From: JADCCX01 sp031378805
Lineage (GTDB): Bacteria > Pseudomonadota > Alphaproteobacteria > Rhizobiales > Beijerinckiaceae
Assembly (NCBI GenBank): GCA_031378805.1
Contig: JANNEO010000100.1
Coordinates: 1 to 64,000 of the forward strand
DNA length: 64,000 bases
Direction of reading: 5' to 3'
How positions within the stretch are numbered: the first letter of the stretch is position 1; each line of letters begins with the position of its first letter. A model generated the notes under the pieces. It did no database searches and was not told where the DNA came from. It saw nothing but the letters and a program-made list of their open reading frames with translations. Below, one piece after another: positions 33,414-44,035 of this stretch. Both the position numbers and the translations under genes were made by a program.

Positions 33414-34184
33414 TCACCACGTCTTCCAGGGTGCGGTGCCGTTGGTCCAGAGGTCTTCGAGTTCGCGCTTGTCGCGCAAGGTATCCATCGGCTTCCAGTA
33501 GCCGGTATGGCGGAAGGCCCTGAGCTCGCCATCCCGCGCCAGGTTCTCCAGTGGCTCACGCTCCCACACCGTGGTGTCGTTGCTCGCATAGGCAATGGCA
33601 GAAGGTTCCAGCACGAAGAAGCCGCCGTTGATCCAGCCCATCTCGTTCGCCGGTTTCTCGCGGAAACGCTCCACGTGATCCTGGTTGTTCAACTCCAGAA
33701 TCCCGAACCGGCCCGGTGAAGGCACGGCCGTCACGGTCGCCTTGCGGCCATGGGACTTGTGGAACGCCACCAGCGCCTTGATGTCGAGATCGGCAACACC
33801 GTCGCCGTAAGTCATGCAGAACGTGTCAGTGCCAAGGTAGGGCATCACACGGCGCAGGCGGCCACCTGTCATGGTGTGAAGCCCTGTATCCACAAGGGTG
33901 ATGCGCCAATCATCCTGCACAGGGTTCAGGATCTCGATGGAGCGGGCCTTGAGATCAACCACGATATCGGAGTTGAGCGACTGGTACTCCGAGAAGTAGC
34001 GTTTGATCTCTGCCGCGCGATAGCCGCAGCAGATCACGAAATCCGTCAGGCCAGCCGCGGCATAGGACTTCATGATATGCCAAAGGATGGGCCGACCACC
34101 GATCTCGACCATCGGCTTGGGCCTGATATCCGTTTCCTCGGACAGCCTTGTTCCCAAGCCACCCGCGAGGATCACGACTTTCAT
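33414..34184 (-). CDS. rfbF: Glucose-1-phosphate cytidylyltransferase
   Basis: Nucleotidyltransferase of 256 residues that makes CDP-glucose. It begins MKVVILAGGLGTRLSEETD and RPKPMVEIGGRPILWHIMK, the RfbF/DdhA form of the signature, and later has TYGDGVADLDI, FREKP and WINGGFFVLEP, followed by YWKPMDTLRDKRELE-type ending. The usual next enzyme, CDP-glucose 4,6-dehydratase (RfbG), and the rest of a 3,6-dideoxyhexose pathway are not in the window; the neighbour downstream is a methyltransferase. It is therefore an apparently incomplete CDP-sugar module here. Confidence 0.93.
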   Translation of the reverse strand: MKVVILAGGLGTRLSEETDIRPKPMVEIGGRPILWHIMKSYAAAGLTDFVICCGYRAAEIKRYFSEYQSLNSDIVVDLKARSIEILNPVQDDWRITLVDTGLHTMTGGRLRRVMPYLGTDTFCMTYGDGVADLDIKALVAFHKSHGRKATVTAVPSPGRFGILELNNQDHVERFREKPANEMGWINGGFFVLEPSAIAYASNDTTVWEREPLENLARDGELRAFRHTGYWKPMDTLRDKRELEDLWTNGTAPWKTW

Positions 34185-34291
34185 GAACGCCTCCGCTGTG
34201 GCCGTCGCTTGCTGCAGGAATGCACGCTGGAAGATGCGTGTCAGTCGCAGTAACTCGCCTGTGGCCTAGCGTGATCGATGGGGCAAAACAA

Positions 34292-34325
34292 GGGGTGTTG
34301 AATGCGTCCAGTGTGGCAACACTCC

Positions 34326-34326
<1 letters not shown>
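34292..34326 (-). terminator. Possible terminator after the AfuABC-like operon
   Basis: GGGGTGTTG (34292-34300) pairs with CAACACTCCC (34317-34326), allowing one bulged base, around a 16-base loop. Read on the minus strand the hairpin is followed by TTGTTTTG, a modest T-run. It overlaps the stop codon of the ATPase gene. The long loop and weak T-run keep confidence low. Confidence 0.35.
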
Positions 34327-35386
<1,060 letters not shown>

Positions 35387-35390
<4 letters not shown>

Positions 35391-37516
35391 CTGGCTCCGG
35401 ACGGGGTTGATGTGAGCGACACGCCGCGCCGCCCGAGCTTGCGCTCGCCGACCAGCAACTGGATGCCGACGACGACTGCCAGCATGAACAGGATGAGCAG
35501 TGATGAATAGGCGATGGCGAGCGGATACTCGCCCGCCTCGACACGGTTGACGATATAGGCCGTCGCCATGTTGTAGCGTGCCGTCACCAGGAAGACGATG
35601 GCGCTGACCGCCGTCATGGCATGAACGAAAGAGAATACCAGGGTGGCGATGATCGCCGGCTTGAGCAGCGGCAGCGTGATGCGCCGCACGGTGTAGCCCG
35701 TACTGGCGCCCAGCGTCGACGAGGCCTCGTCCAGCGACTTGTCGATCTGGCTGAGCGCCGCGATGCCCGCCCGCACGCCCACCGGCATGTTGCGGAAGAC
35801 GAAGCAGATGATGAGGATCAAGCCCGTTCCCGTGATCTCGATCGGCGGCACGTTGAACGCCACGATATAGGCCACGCCAATCACCGTTCCGGGAATGGCG
35901 AAGGCGAGCATGGTGACGAACTCGAACGTGCGGCGGCCGATGAAATCATGCCGCGTCAGCACATAAGCCGTGAGAATGCCGACCAATGCGGTGATGGGCG
36001 CGGCGATGGCCGAGACCATGACGGTCACGAAAAACGAATCCCAGGCCGAACCCGCGAAGAACAGACCATGCGCATTCCATTCGATGGCGAAGCCGGTCAG
36101 GATGTGCCGCCAGGTCGGCTCCATCACGCCCCGCCCGATATCGGTGACGAAGCCGCCGATGATGATGATGCCGTAGATGGCCACGGTCATGGCGATCCAC
36201 GGCACCACGACGCCCAGTGATGCGATGCGCACGCCACGCGGCAGCGGCAGGGGCACGCCGTTGTCACCCTTGCCGGTGACCGTGACATAGGAGCTTTTGC
36301 CCAGCCAGATCATTTGCAACCAGAACGCTGACAGCGTCAGTGCCAACAGCAGCAGCGCCAGCAGTGCCGCCCGGCCCGGATCATGCTGCGCACCCGCGAC
36401 GGCGAAGAAGATCTTGGTCGACAGCACCTCGAATGAACCGCCCAGCACCAGCGGGTTGCCGAAATCCGCCAGGCTCTCGACGAAACCGAGCAGGAAGGAT
36501 GCCGCCACCGCAGGGCGCAGCAACGGGAATGTGACGGTGCGGAAGGTGTGCCAGCGCCCGGCCCGCAGGGTCTGCGCGGCCTCCTCCAGCGATGGCGCAA
36601 TGCCCTGGAGCGCACCGCGCAGCATGAGATAGGACAACGGCGTCTGTGACAGCACCTGCGCGATCAGCACGCCCGGCAGGCCATAGATCCAGCGTGACCG
36701 GGGGATATTGAACCAGGTGTCAAGGAATGTCGTGACTATGCCCGTGCGCCCGAACAGCACCACCAGCGCCAGCGCGATGACGAAGGGCGGCGTGATGATC
36801 GGCAGGATCGAGAGCGCATCGAAGACTTTCGTGTTCTTCATACCGCCCCGTTGCGCCAGCAACGCGAAGGCAAGGCCCAGAAAGGTCGAGAACAATCCCG
36901 CCAGGACACCCAGGATCACGGTGTTGGCGACAACGCCGCAGCTCGCATTCGCAGTGAAACAGGCCAGCGACCAGATATCGGGCGCGGTCAGCCGCGTCCA
37001 TGTCAGCGACAGGTCGAGCGCGCCTGTCTTGTCGAGGAAGGCGCTGGCCAGCACTTTCGCCACGGGAAAAAACACGAAGAGCAGCACCAGAGCGAAAATC
37101 GATACCGTCGTGGTCGCCACCCAGCGGTCCGCCTTGAACGCCCCTGCCGCCGCGAATCCGCGAGACAGTTGCAGCACGAGAGCAGCGGCGGTGAGCGCTG
37201 CGCCCAGGCCCATGGGCAGAGGCTTGCGGCCATCGAAAAGTCCCGGTGTGAATCCATAAGCCAGAAGCACTGCCAAGCCGAACCCGGCCACAAGGACACG
37301 CCAGCGCCCGGTCGTCGCGCCGCGCGTGCCAAGCGCTCCCGTGATCAGCGCAGCAAGAACGGGCAAAGCCAAGGGCCAGCGTCCATCCAGCAACCAGGAC
37401 AGACCAGTCCGCAGGTCATCGACAAAAGCCCAGGGCAACAGCAGAAAGGCTGCGGTGGCAACTGCCGCCGCCAGCAGATCGGTCGTGCCCCTGTCGGCAC
37501 TGCGCCTGCGCATCAC
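35387..37516 (-). CDS. Fused AfuB/FbpB-like ABC transporter permease
   Basis: Large permease of 709 residues containing two permease halves in one chain. After four N-terminal hydrophobic segments (about 10-130), the first EAA-type loop is EEAAQTLRAGRWHTFRTVTFPLLRP (key run EEAAQTLRAGRWHTFRTVT) near 320, and the second is DEASSTLGASTGYTVRRITLP near 600. Fused permeases of this size are the rule in AfuB/FbpB systems, so no partner permease is needed. It is flanked by the ATPase (ATGA overlap) and the binding-protein gene 27 bases upstream. Confidence 0.9.
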
Positions 37517-37543
37517 ATCAGGCCCTGTTCAATGACGGCCTGT

Positions 37544-38584
37544 TCAGCGCCGGGGTGCGTTGCGGATCTCGGCGTCCCAGCGGGCCAGCAGCCGGGTGCG
37601 TTCCGCCGATGAACCATACTTCGCAAAATCATAGTCGATCAGCTTGATATCGGCGAGCTTGGGCGATTGCGGCGGCACGGCTGATGCCGTGTTCGACGGC
37701 ACCTGATAGGATTTCGCCTCGACCGCGATGGCCTGCGCTTCGGGCGTCAACGCCCAGTCATAGAAGCGTTTGGCATTGGCCATGTTGCGTGCGCCCTTGA
37801 TCAGCGACATGGAGCCGATTTCGTAGCCCGTGCCTTCGCACGGCGCCACGATCTGTACCGGCGCTCCAGTGACTGCCATGGTCACGGCATCGTGCAGGAA
37901 GGTGATTCCAATCAGGCTTTCGCCCGTGGCAACGGCCCGTGCAGGTGCCGCACCGGACCGCGTGTACTGGTTCACGTTGCGATGCATCTCGCGCATGAAG
38001 GCAAACGCCTTCTCCTCGCCCATGAGTTGCACCAGCGTTGCCACCTTGGTGTAGGCCGTGCCGGAGGAATTGGGGTCGGCCACCTGCACCTCATCGCGGT
38101 ATTCCGGCTTGGCAAGGTCCGACCAGCATTTCGGCGCGGCAAGGTTGCGCCGCGCCAGTTGCTGCGTGTTGTAGGAATAGCCGAGCGCACCGGCATAGAT
38201 GCCCACTGTCTTGAAGCCAGATTGCTCGGCCTGCTTGCGCGCCCAGGGCAGCAATTGCGCCAGCATCGGCGACTGGTAAGCCTCGCTGAGGTTTTCCTCC
38301 GCCGCCTGCAGATGCGGATCGCCCGTGCCGCCCCACCAGACATCGCCACGCGGATTGGCGGCTTCAGCCTTGATCTGCGCGTAGGTCTCGCCCGAGGATT
38401 TGCGGGTCATGGAAACCTTGATGCCGGTGCTGCGCTCGAACGCCTGCATCATGGGGCGGCACCATTCCTCCTGCACGGAGCAATAGACCGTGACCTCGCC
38501 CTGCGCGGCGGCTGGCCCGGCAAGGCCCGCCAGCGCCACCGCTGCGAACAGCATGGACTTGAAGCGTGCGGTGGCAGTGATCAT
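37544..38584 (-). CDS. AfuA/FbpA-like ABC transporter substrate-binding protein
   Basis: Periplasmic binding protein of 346 residues with a signal peptide ending PAAAQG and a mature start VTVYCSVQEEW. It belongs to the family that contains iron-binding FbpA and sugar-phosphate-binding AfuA. I do not see the double-tyrosine iron site expected of FbpA. Instead there is His231-Asp232 (FLHDAV) and Glu255 (EGTGYE), a spacing of 24 that equals the His-Asp...Glu arrangement I recall for hexose-phosphate-bound AfuA (205, 206, 229). With a phosphatase gene next to it, a phosphorylated sugar or cyclitol ligand is more likely than iron. That is inference from memory and context. Confidence 0.85.
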   Translation of the reverse strand: MITATARFKSMLFAAVALAGLAGPAAAQGEVTVYCSVQEEWCRPMMQAFERSTGIKVSMTRKSSGETYAQIKAEAANPRGDVWWGGTGDPHLQAAEENLSEAYQSPMLAQLLPWARKQAEQSGFKTVGIYAGALGYSYNTQQLARRNLAAPKCWSDLAKPEYRDEVQVADPNSSGTAYTKVATLVQLMGEEKAFAFMREMHRNVNQYTRSGAAPARAVATGESLIGITFLHDAVTMAVTGAPVQIVAPCEGTGYEIGSMSLIKGARNMANAKRFYDWALTPEAQAIAVEAKSYQVPSNTASAVPPQSPKLADIKLIDYDFAKYGSSAERTRLLARWDAEIRNAPRR

Positions 38585-38648
38585 GGCCGTGTTTCTCCCT
38601 GTCGATCTTTTTTGTATGATGTGTTGTCGGCTCTCACCCGGTGTCGAG

Positions 38649-39479
38649 TCAATCGTCTGGCTTCACGGCATGGGCGATCCCGCTGGCGTCATGCACGCAA
38701 TCCCACAGGCCCGGTGTGCTGACGAGGATGGGATTGCCCTGGGTGAGCCAGTCTCCACTGCAGAAATCGTTGATTCTGGCCCCAGCCTCCGCCGCGATCA
38801 CCAGGCCCGCCGCCACGTCCCAGGAGTTGATGTGCAACTCGCCATAGGCATCGGTACGGCCGAGCGCCACATGGGCCAGACCCAACGCGCCAGAGGCGCT
38901 GCGCTTGACGTTGGCACCCGCCGCATAGAGCCGCCCCAGCGCCTCGAGATACGGCCCGGCAGGCAGACGTGGCGACCAGCCGAACTCGATGGTGGAGCGC
39001 CGGATGTCGGTGGTGTCCGCCACCTTGATCGGCTTGCCGTTCATGGTGGCGCCCTTGCCACGCTGCGCCAGGAAGGTTTCGTCCAGGGCGGGTGAATGGA
39101 TGACGCCAAGCTCAGGTATTCCGTCGGCGACAAAGCCGATGGACACGCACCATTGCCGATCTCCCCGGGCGAAATTGGCCGTGCCATCGATGGGATCGAT
39201 GATCCATAGGCGGTTGCTGTCGCCCTTGTCCGTCTCCGCGCCCATTTCCTCGCCCATCACCGCATCCCCGGGGAAAGCCTCGGCGATGCGCACCCGAAAC
39301 AGCGCCTCCACCGCGCCATCCGCCTCCGTCAGGAAATCCTGGAAGCCCTTCATGCGGGTGCCAAGCGACGCCTGGTCATGAAAATAGCGGTTGGCGAGAT
39401 GCCCAAGCTCGGTGGCGATGCCCGCCATGGCATGGTATCGCGCCGTCAGTTCAGCCGCTGTAAGTGCCTTGCGCTGCAT
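38649..39479 (-). CDS. Inositol monophosphatase family protein
   Basis: Mg-dependent phosphatase of 276 residues. Metal ligands are visible as Glu77/Glu78 (GEEMG), Asp95, Asp98 and Thr100 (WIIDPIDGTANF) and Asp221 (INSWDVAAG), the two signature motifs of the family. Substrates in this family include inositol-1-phosphate, histidinol-phosphate, fructose bisphosphate and PAP. It lies between an AfuA-like binding protein and an IolG-like dehydrogenase on the same strand, so hydrolysis of an imported inositol phosphate or similar ester is the natural inference. There is no signal peptide, so it acts after import. Confidence 0.9.
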   Translation of the reverse strand: MQRKALTAAELTARYHAMAGIATELGHLANRYFHDQASLGTRMKGFQDFLTEADGAVEALFRVRIAEAFPGDAVMGEEMGAETDKGDSNRLWIIDPIDGTANFARGDRQWCVSIGFVADGIPELGVIHSPALDETFLAQRGKGATMNGKPIKVADTTDIRRSTIEFGWSPRLPAGPYLEALGRLYAAGANVKRSASGALGLAHVALGRTDAYGELHINSWDVAAGLVIAAEAGARINDFCSGDWLTQGNPILVSTPGLWDCVHDASGIAHAVKPDD

Positions 39480-39482
39480 GGT

Positions 39483-40475
39483 TCAGCCCTCCAGCCGCAC
39501 GGGTTTGCCGGTCTGGTGCGCCCGCGTGGCGGCATCGGCCAGAAGCTGTGCCCGCAGGCCATCCTCGCCGGACGGTGAGGGCGCGACACCCCGTTTCAGG
39601 CAATCGAGAAAATGCTCCAGCTCGGCACGGTAGGCTGCTGCGTAACGCTCCAGGAAGAACGGCAGCACGGGATCGGCCTGGAAACCCGCGCCAGTCGCGG
39701 TCTCCACTGTTGTCAGCGGCACATTCTGCGCCCGCACCATGCCCTTGGAGCCATGCACCTCGAAGCGCTGGTCATAGCCATAGGTGGCGCGGCGCGAATT
39801 GGTGATCTGCGCGATCTTGCCCGAGGCTGTCTTGAGCAGCACGGCAGCGGTATCGACATCGCCTGCGGCACCAATGCCGGGATCGATCAGGCAGGCGCCA
39901 ACGGCGTGAATCTCCACAGGCTCCTCGCCCAGGAGAAACCGCGCCATGTCGAGATCATGGATCATCATGTCCCGGAACAGGCCACCGGAGCGGGCCACAT
40001 AGCTCGGCTGCGGTGGCGAGGGGTCGCGCGAGATGATGCTGACGAGTTCCACCTTGCCGATGTCACCGGCGCGAACACGACGACGGGCTTCCGCAAAATT
40101 GGGGTCAAACCTCCGGTTGAAACCGATCATGAGCGGTCGCCCTGAGGCCGCGACCATCTTGAGGCAGCGGACGATGCGCTTCGACGACAGGTCGACCGGC
40201 TTCTCGCAGAACACGGCCTTGCCCGCCTTGACGGCGGCTTCGATCAGGTCGGCATGGGTGTCGGTCGGCGAACAGATCAGCACTGCGTCGATATCGGGAT
40301 CAGCAAGAATGGCGGCAGTGCTGTCAGTCCGTGCGCTCAGTTCCTTCGCCAGAGCCTTTGCCGCCTTTGGCAGCGCGTCAGCCACCGCCACCAGTTGCGC
40401 CTTGCCCGATGCCGCAATGTTTCCGCCATGAATGCGACCGATGCGGCCCGCTCCCAGCAACCCGATCCTGATCAC
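39483..40475 (-). CDS. iolG: Inositol 2-dehydrogenase-like oxidoreductase (Gfo/Idh/MocA family)
   Basis: NAD-dependent dehydrogenase of 330 residues. It starts VIRIGLLGAGRIGRIHGGNIA with the GxGxxG Rossmann motif, has CSPTDTHADLI and the EKPVDLS motif (Lys of EKP is catalytic), then GFNRRFDPNF and HDLDMARFLLGE with the catalytic Asp-His pair region. These agree with inositol 2-dehydrogenases. I chose the GTG at 40475 because GGGGAGA lies nine bases upstream and the family begins here; the longer frame to 40595 would run into the divergent SDR gene. It heads the minus-strand operon with the phosphatase and importer. Confidence 0.85.
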   Translation of the reverse strand: MIRIGLLGAGRIGRIHGGNIAASGKAQLVAVADALPKAAKALAKELSARTDSTAAILADPDIDAVLICSPTDTHADLIEAAVKAGKAVFCEKPVDLSSKRIVRCLKMVAASGRPLMIGFNRRFDPNFAEARRRVRAGDIGKVELVSIISRDPSPPQPSYVARSGGLFRDMMIHDLDMARFLLGEEPVEIHAVGACLIDPGIGAAGDVDTAAVLLKTASGKIAQITNSRRATYGYDQRFEVHGSKGMVRAQNVPLTTVETATGAGFQADPVLPFFLERYAAAYRAELEHFLDCLKRGVAPSPSGEDGLRAQLLADAATRAHQTGKPVRLEG

Positions 40476-40573
40476 GATAGTGTTCTCCCCGCCGATTTTT
40501 GCTGCGTTGGCAGGCCAACACGCTTTGCCCATCAGGGTAGCTTCTGATTTAATCCTGGCAAGGGAGTGCTGCG

Positions 40574-41383
40574 ATGGATTCGGTTGGTAGTGCAAGGCTT
40601 GACGGCAAGGTGGCCATTGTCACGGGCGGAACACAAGGCCTGGGCGAAGCCATCGCCCGGCTGTTCGCGCAGCGAGGAGCAGCAGGCATCGTCATCTGCG
40701 GCCGCAATGCCGAACGGGGCGAAGCCGTGCGCCAGGCTTTGGAAAAGCAGGGAACCGCAGCGGTTTTCGTCAAGGCCGATCTCGCCAGCGTCACGGCAGC
40801 CCGGGCCGTGGTGCAAGCTGCCGACAGCCGGTTTGGCCGTGTGGATGTGCTGGTCAACGCGGCCGGCCTGACCGATCGCGGGACCATCCTCGACACCACG
40901 GAGGAGCGCTACGACGAGCTGTTCAACGTCAATGTCCGCGCACCGTTCTTCCTGATGCAGGAAGCCGCCAAGATCATGATACGCGAAACAATCCACGGCG
41001 CGATCATCAACATCCAGTCGATGTCGGCGCATGGCGGGCAGCCCTTCCTGTCGGCCTACAGCACCAGCAAGGGCGCCTTGGCGACGCTGACACGCAACGT
41101 CGCCCACTCTTTGGTTCGCCACCGCATCCGCGTCAATGGCCTCAACATAGGCTGGATGCACACACCGGGCGAGGACCGTGTGATGCGGGAGTATCATGGG
41201 GCGCAGGATGGCTGGCTGGAAGAAGCCGTGAAGACCCGGCCCTTCGGTCGCCTGATCGACCCGCAGGAAGTGGCCCGCACCTGCCTATGGCTCGCTTCCG
41301 CCGAATCCGGACTGATCACGGGTGCCAATATCGACTTCGACCAGACCATCGTCGGTGTGGGCGCGCCATCGCTGGAACCGTGA
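40574..41383 (+). CDS. SDR family oxidoreductase
   Basis: Short-chain dehydrogenase of 269 residues: TGGTQGLG nucleotide-binding motif, NAAG, and the catalytic Ser-Tyr-Lys in SMSAHGGQPFLSAYSTSKGAL (key YSTSK). It is preceded by GGGAG seven bases before the ATG and is the first gene of a plus-strand operon with the DUF2090 protein and IolE. It is divergent from the iolG-like gene with about 98 bases between starts. It could oxidise a different position or stereoisomer of the inositol ring (for example scyllo or chiro forms) than the IolG-like enzyme; that is inference. Confidence 0.9.
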   Translation: MDSVGSARLDGKVAIVTGGTQGLGEAIARLFAQRGAAGIVICGRNAERGEAVRQALEKQGTAAVFVKADLASVTAARAVVQAADSRFGRVDVLVNAAGLTDRGTILDTTEERYDELFNVNVRAPFFLMQEAAKIMIRETIHGAIINIQSMSAHGGQPFLSAYSTSKGALATLTRNVAHSLVRHRIRVNGLNIGWMHTPGEDRVMREYHGAQDGWLEEAVKTRPFGRLIDPQEVARTCLWLASAESGLITGANIDFDQTIVGVGAPSLEP

Positions 41384-41390
41384 TCCAGCC

Positions 41391-42191
41391 ATGAGCCTCT
41401 CGTCCTTTGCGGGCCTGCGCATCCTGTCCATCGACCATGGTCCGCATGATCTGGTTCCGGTGGCCGTGGCACTGGGGGCCGATCCGGCACGGATACCAGT
41501 GTTCAAGTGTTTGGCTGTCATGGCCTGCGTCCGTGCCGCCGCTGGCCGGCCGGGCTTCGGCATGTTCCTGGATGGAGCGCTGGGGGCTGTGGCCCTTGCC
41601 GAGGCGACAGCACTGGGATTGTGGGTGGCACGGCAGTTCCCGCAGGACGACCCGCAAGCTATCGCGCGGGAGCCGTCCACGTGGCCCGGCAACCACGTGG
41701 TCAAGCTGATCGCCAACAGCCGCCCTGATGCCCGCACGCGCCTTGCTGACCATCTCACCGGCATCACCCGCGTGATGGAGATCTGCCGCACCACCGGTCA
41801 CCGCACACTGATCGAGGTGCTGGTGGCGGAAGGCACGACGACCGCAGCCCTGATCGCAAGGCTTTGCGAGCATGGATTGAGGCCCGATTACTGGCTGATC
41901 GAGGCGCAGGCCACACGGGCTGACTGGCAGGCGCTGGAAACCGTGCTCGCCCAAGAGAAACAGTCCTGCCAGGGCTTCATCGTGATTGCCCGCTCCGCCC
42001 AGTCCCACGCGGAAATCAAGGCGGCTGCGGCAATGCCAGGCGTCATCGGTTTCGTTGGCGGACGGGCGATCTTCGCGGAGGTGTTCAAGGATTGGCTGAA
42101 AGGTGTGCTCACGGACGATGCAGCTATCCAGGCGCTGGCGGATCGTCTGTCCGGTTTCGCTGCGGCCTTTGACGCCGGGCGTCATCCATGA
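41391..42191 (+). CDS. Stand-alone DUF2090 (IolJ-like aldolase) protein
   Basis: Protein of 266 residues that I match to DUF2090, the domain fused to the C-terminus of the IolC kinase in many alphaproteobacteria and thought to act as the aldolase of inositol catabolism. Landmarks are LSIDHGPHDL (usual form DHR/DH), RIPVFKCLAVMA, FGMFLDGALGAVALAEA, the PGNHVVKLIA segment and LIEVLVAEG. Here the domain stands alone without a kinase. It starts seven bases after the SDR stop and precedes iolE, so all three are co-translated. Whether the changed DHG motif keeps aldolase activity is open. Confidence 0.65.
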   Translation: MSLSSFAGLRILSIDHGPHDLVPVAVALGADPARIPVFKCLAVMACVRAAAGRPGFGMFLDGALGAVALAEATALGLWVARQFPQDDPQAIAREPSTWPGNHVVKLIANSRPDARTRLADHLTGITRVMEICRTTGHRTLIEVLVAEGTTTAALIARLCEHGLRPDYWLIEAQATRADWQALETVLAQEKQSCQGFIVIARSAQSHAEIKAAAAMPGVIGFVGGRAIFAEVFKDWLKGVLTDDAAIQALADRLSGFAAAFDAGRHP

Positions 42192-42239
42192 TCCAGCGAC
42201 ACCTCCACGACACCACACAGCAACAGGGAGACTGAGACC

Positions 42240-43154
42240 ATGGCCATCCGCCTCGGAGCCAACCCCATCGGCTGGTCCAACGACGACCTGCAGGAGATCG
42301 GCGGCACCACGCCGCTTGAAACCTGCCTTGCCGAGGCGCGGGAAGCGGGTTTCTCGGGCATGGAGCTTGGCCACAAGTTTCCGCGCCAACCGGATGCGCT
42401 GAAGGCAGCGCTTGCTCCCTACGGCTTGGCCTGTGTGGGCGGCTGGCATTCAGTCGAGCTGCTGCGGCGCGATGCCCGCACGGAGTTCACGCTGGCAAAG
42501 GACCATCGCGCCCTGCTCAAGGCGATGGGAACAGACGTCTTCATCGTGGCAGAAACCTCGAATGCCATCCACGGCGACCGCGCGATGCCGCTGTCGCACC
42601 GCCCCCGGCTCGATGCCGCCGAATGGGCACCCTTCTGCGCCCGCATGACCGAACTGGCGGACAGGCTGGCCGATGAGGGGCTGACGCTGTGCTACCACCA
42701 CCACATGGGGACCATCGTGGAAAGCCGTGCCGACATCGCGGCCTTCATGGAGGGTTGCGGCCCTTCCGTGCGCCTGCTTCTGGACACCGGTCACGCCACC
42801 TGGGGCGGCTGCGATCCCGCGGAACTGGCGAAAACCTACCGCCCGCGCATCAGCCATGTCCACGCCAAGGATGTGCGCCAGGCCATCATGGACAAGGCCC
42901 GCGCTGGCGACTGGAGCTTTCTGGATGCCATCCTTGGCATGGGCGACGAGCTGGGCGTTTACACGGTGCCGGGCGACGGCATGGTGGACTATGCGGCAGT
43001 GTTCAGGCAATTGCCGGGCTATCAGGGCTGGATCATCGTCGAGGCAGAACAGGATCCGCTGAAGGCACATCCGCTGACCTACGCCAAGAAAGGCGTCGCC
43101 AATCTCAGGCAGGCACTGCATGATGCGGGACTGCGGGTGGACGGCGACAGTTGA
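42240..43154 (+). CDS. iolE: Myo-inosose-2 dehydratase
   Basis: TIM-barrel dehydratase of 304 residues that removes water from scyllo-inosose in inositol catabolism. It shows the IolE landmarks ANPIGWSNDDLQEIGG, ETCLAEAREAGFSGMELG, LCYHHHMGTIVE, LLLDTGHATWGGCDP, HVHAKDV and EAEQDPLKAHPLTYA, with His, Glu and Asp metal ligands among them. A GGGAGA site precedes the ATG. It shares an operon with an SDR and the DUF2090 protein, opposite the iolG-like gene. The following pathway genes iolD, iolB, iolC and iolA are not in the window. Confidence 0.93.
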   Translation: MAIRLGANPIGWSNDDLQEIGGTTPLETCLAEAREAGFSGMELGHKFPRQPDALKAALAPYGLACVGGWHSVELLRRDARTEFTLAKDHRALLKAMGTDVFIVAETSNAIHGDRAMPLSHRPRLDAAEWAPFCARMTELADRLADEGLTLCYHHHMGTIVESRADIAAFMEGCGPSVRLLLDTGHATWGGCDPAELAKTYRPRISHVHAKDVRQAIMDKARAGDWSFLDAILGMGDELGVYTVPGDGMVDYAAVFRQLPGYQGWIIVEAEQDPLKAHPLTYAKKGVANLRQALHDAGLRVDGDS

Positions 43155-43217
43155 AATCCAGGCGCTGAATACGACCCGTCGCTGTCTGCCGTTCATGTAG
43201 ACCCAAGGAAAACCCCC

Positions 43218-43943
43218 ATGCCGGACCTCTCCGCCTTCCCGATCACCGAGCAATGGCCCGCCAAGCACGCAGACCGGATCCAGCTGTATTCGCTGCCGAC
43301 GCCCAACGGCGTGAAGGTCTCGATCATGCTGGAGGAAACCGGTTTGCCCTATGAGCCGCACGCCATCGCCATCGGCAAGAACGAGACTTGGACGCCCGCC
43401 TTCCTGTCGCTCAACCCCAATGGCAAGATCCCCGCGATCATCGATCCCGATGGTCCCGGCGGCAAGCCTTTCGGCCTGTTCGAATCAGGCGCGATCCTGA
43501 TTTATCTCGCGGAAAAGTCGGGCCGCTTCCTGCCATCCGATCCGGCATTGCGCTACGAGACCATCCAGTGGGTGATGTTCCAGATGGCGGCCATCGGCCC
43601 GATGTTCGGGCAGCTCGGCTTCTTCTACAAGTTCGCGGGCAAGGACTTCGAGGACAAGCGCCCCTTCGAGCGCTACCGGGCCGAAACCGAGCGCCTGCTC
43701 AAGGTGCTGGATACACGCCTAGCCGGGCAAGATCAGGTTGGGCGCGACTGGATCATGGGCGAACACTACACCATTGCCGATATCGCCACGGTCGGCTGGG
43801 TGCGCAACCTGATCGGCTTCTACGGAGCGGCTTCCATCGTCGATTATGACAGCCTGAAGCATGTCCCGGCCTGGCTGGAGCGCTGCCTGGCGCGCCCAGC
43901 CGTGCAGCGCGGACTGGAGATCCCGGTGCGTCCCCCGGCCTGA
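43218..43943 (+). CDS. Glutathione S-transferase family protein (YghU/YfcG-like)
   Basis: Protein of 241 residues with an N-terminal thioredoxin-like domain (IQLYSLPTPNGVKVSIMLEETGLPYE, key run SLPTPNGVKVSIMLEE) and an all-helical C-terminal domain. The TPNGVKV active-site text, the NPNGKIPAI turn and the ESGAILIYLAEK glutathione-binding stretch fit the nu-class (YghU/YfcG) enzymes, which act as disulfide-bond or peroxide reductases. It follows iolE by 63 bases and may be co-transcribed. A role in the inositol pathway is not evident. Confidence 0.9.
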   Translation: MPDLSAFPITEQWPAKHADRIQLYSLPTPNGVKVSIMLEETGLPYEPHAIAIGKNETWTPAFLSLNPNGKIPAIIDPDGPGGKPFGLFESGAILIYLAEKSGRFLPSDPALRYETIQWVMFQMAAIGPMFGQLGFFYKFAGKDFEDKRPFERYRAETERLLKVLDTRLAGQDQVGRDWIMGEHYTIADIATVGWVRNLIGFYGAASIVDYDSLKHVPAWLERCLARPAVQRGLEIPVRPPA

Positions 43944-44035
43944 GCGGACATAATCTGAGATCGAGCCATTGCGCCGCTGGCGCGAAGGCTTTTGCGGTGC
44001 GATACTGCCATCACTGCGATACGGAGCCCCGCGCC

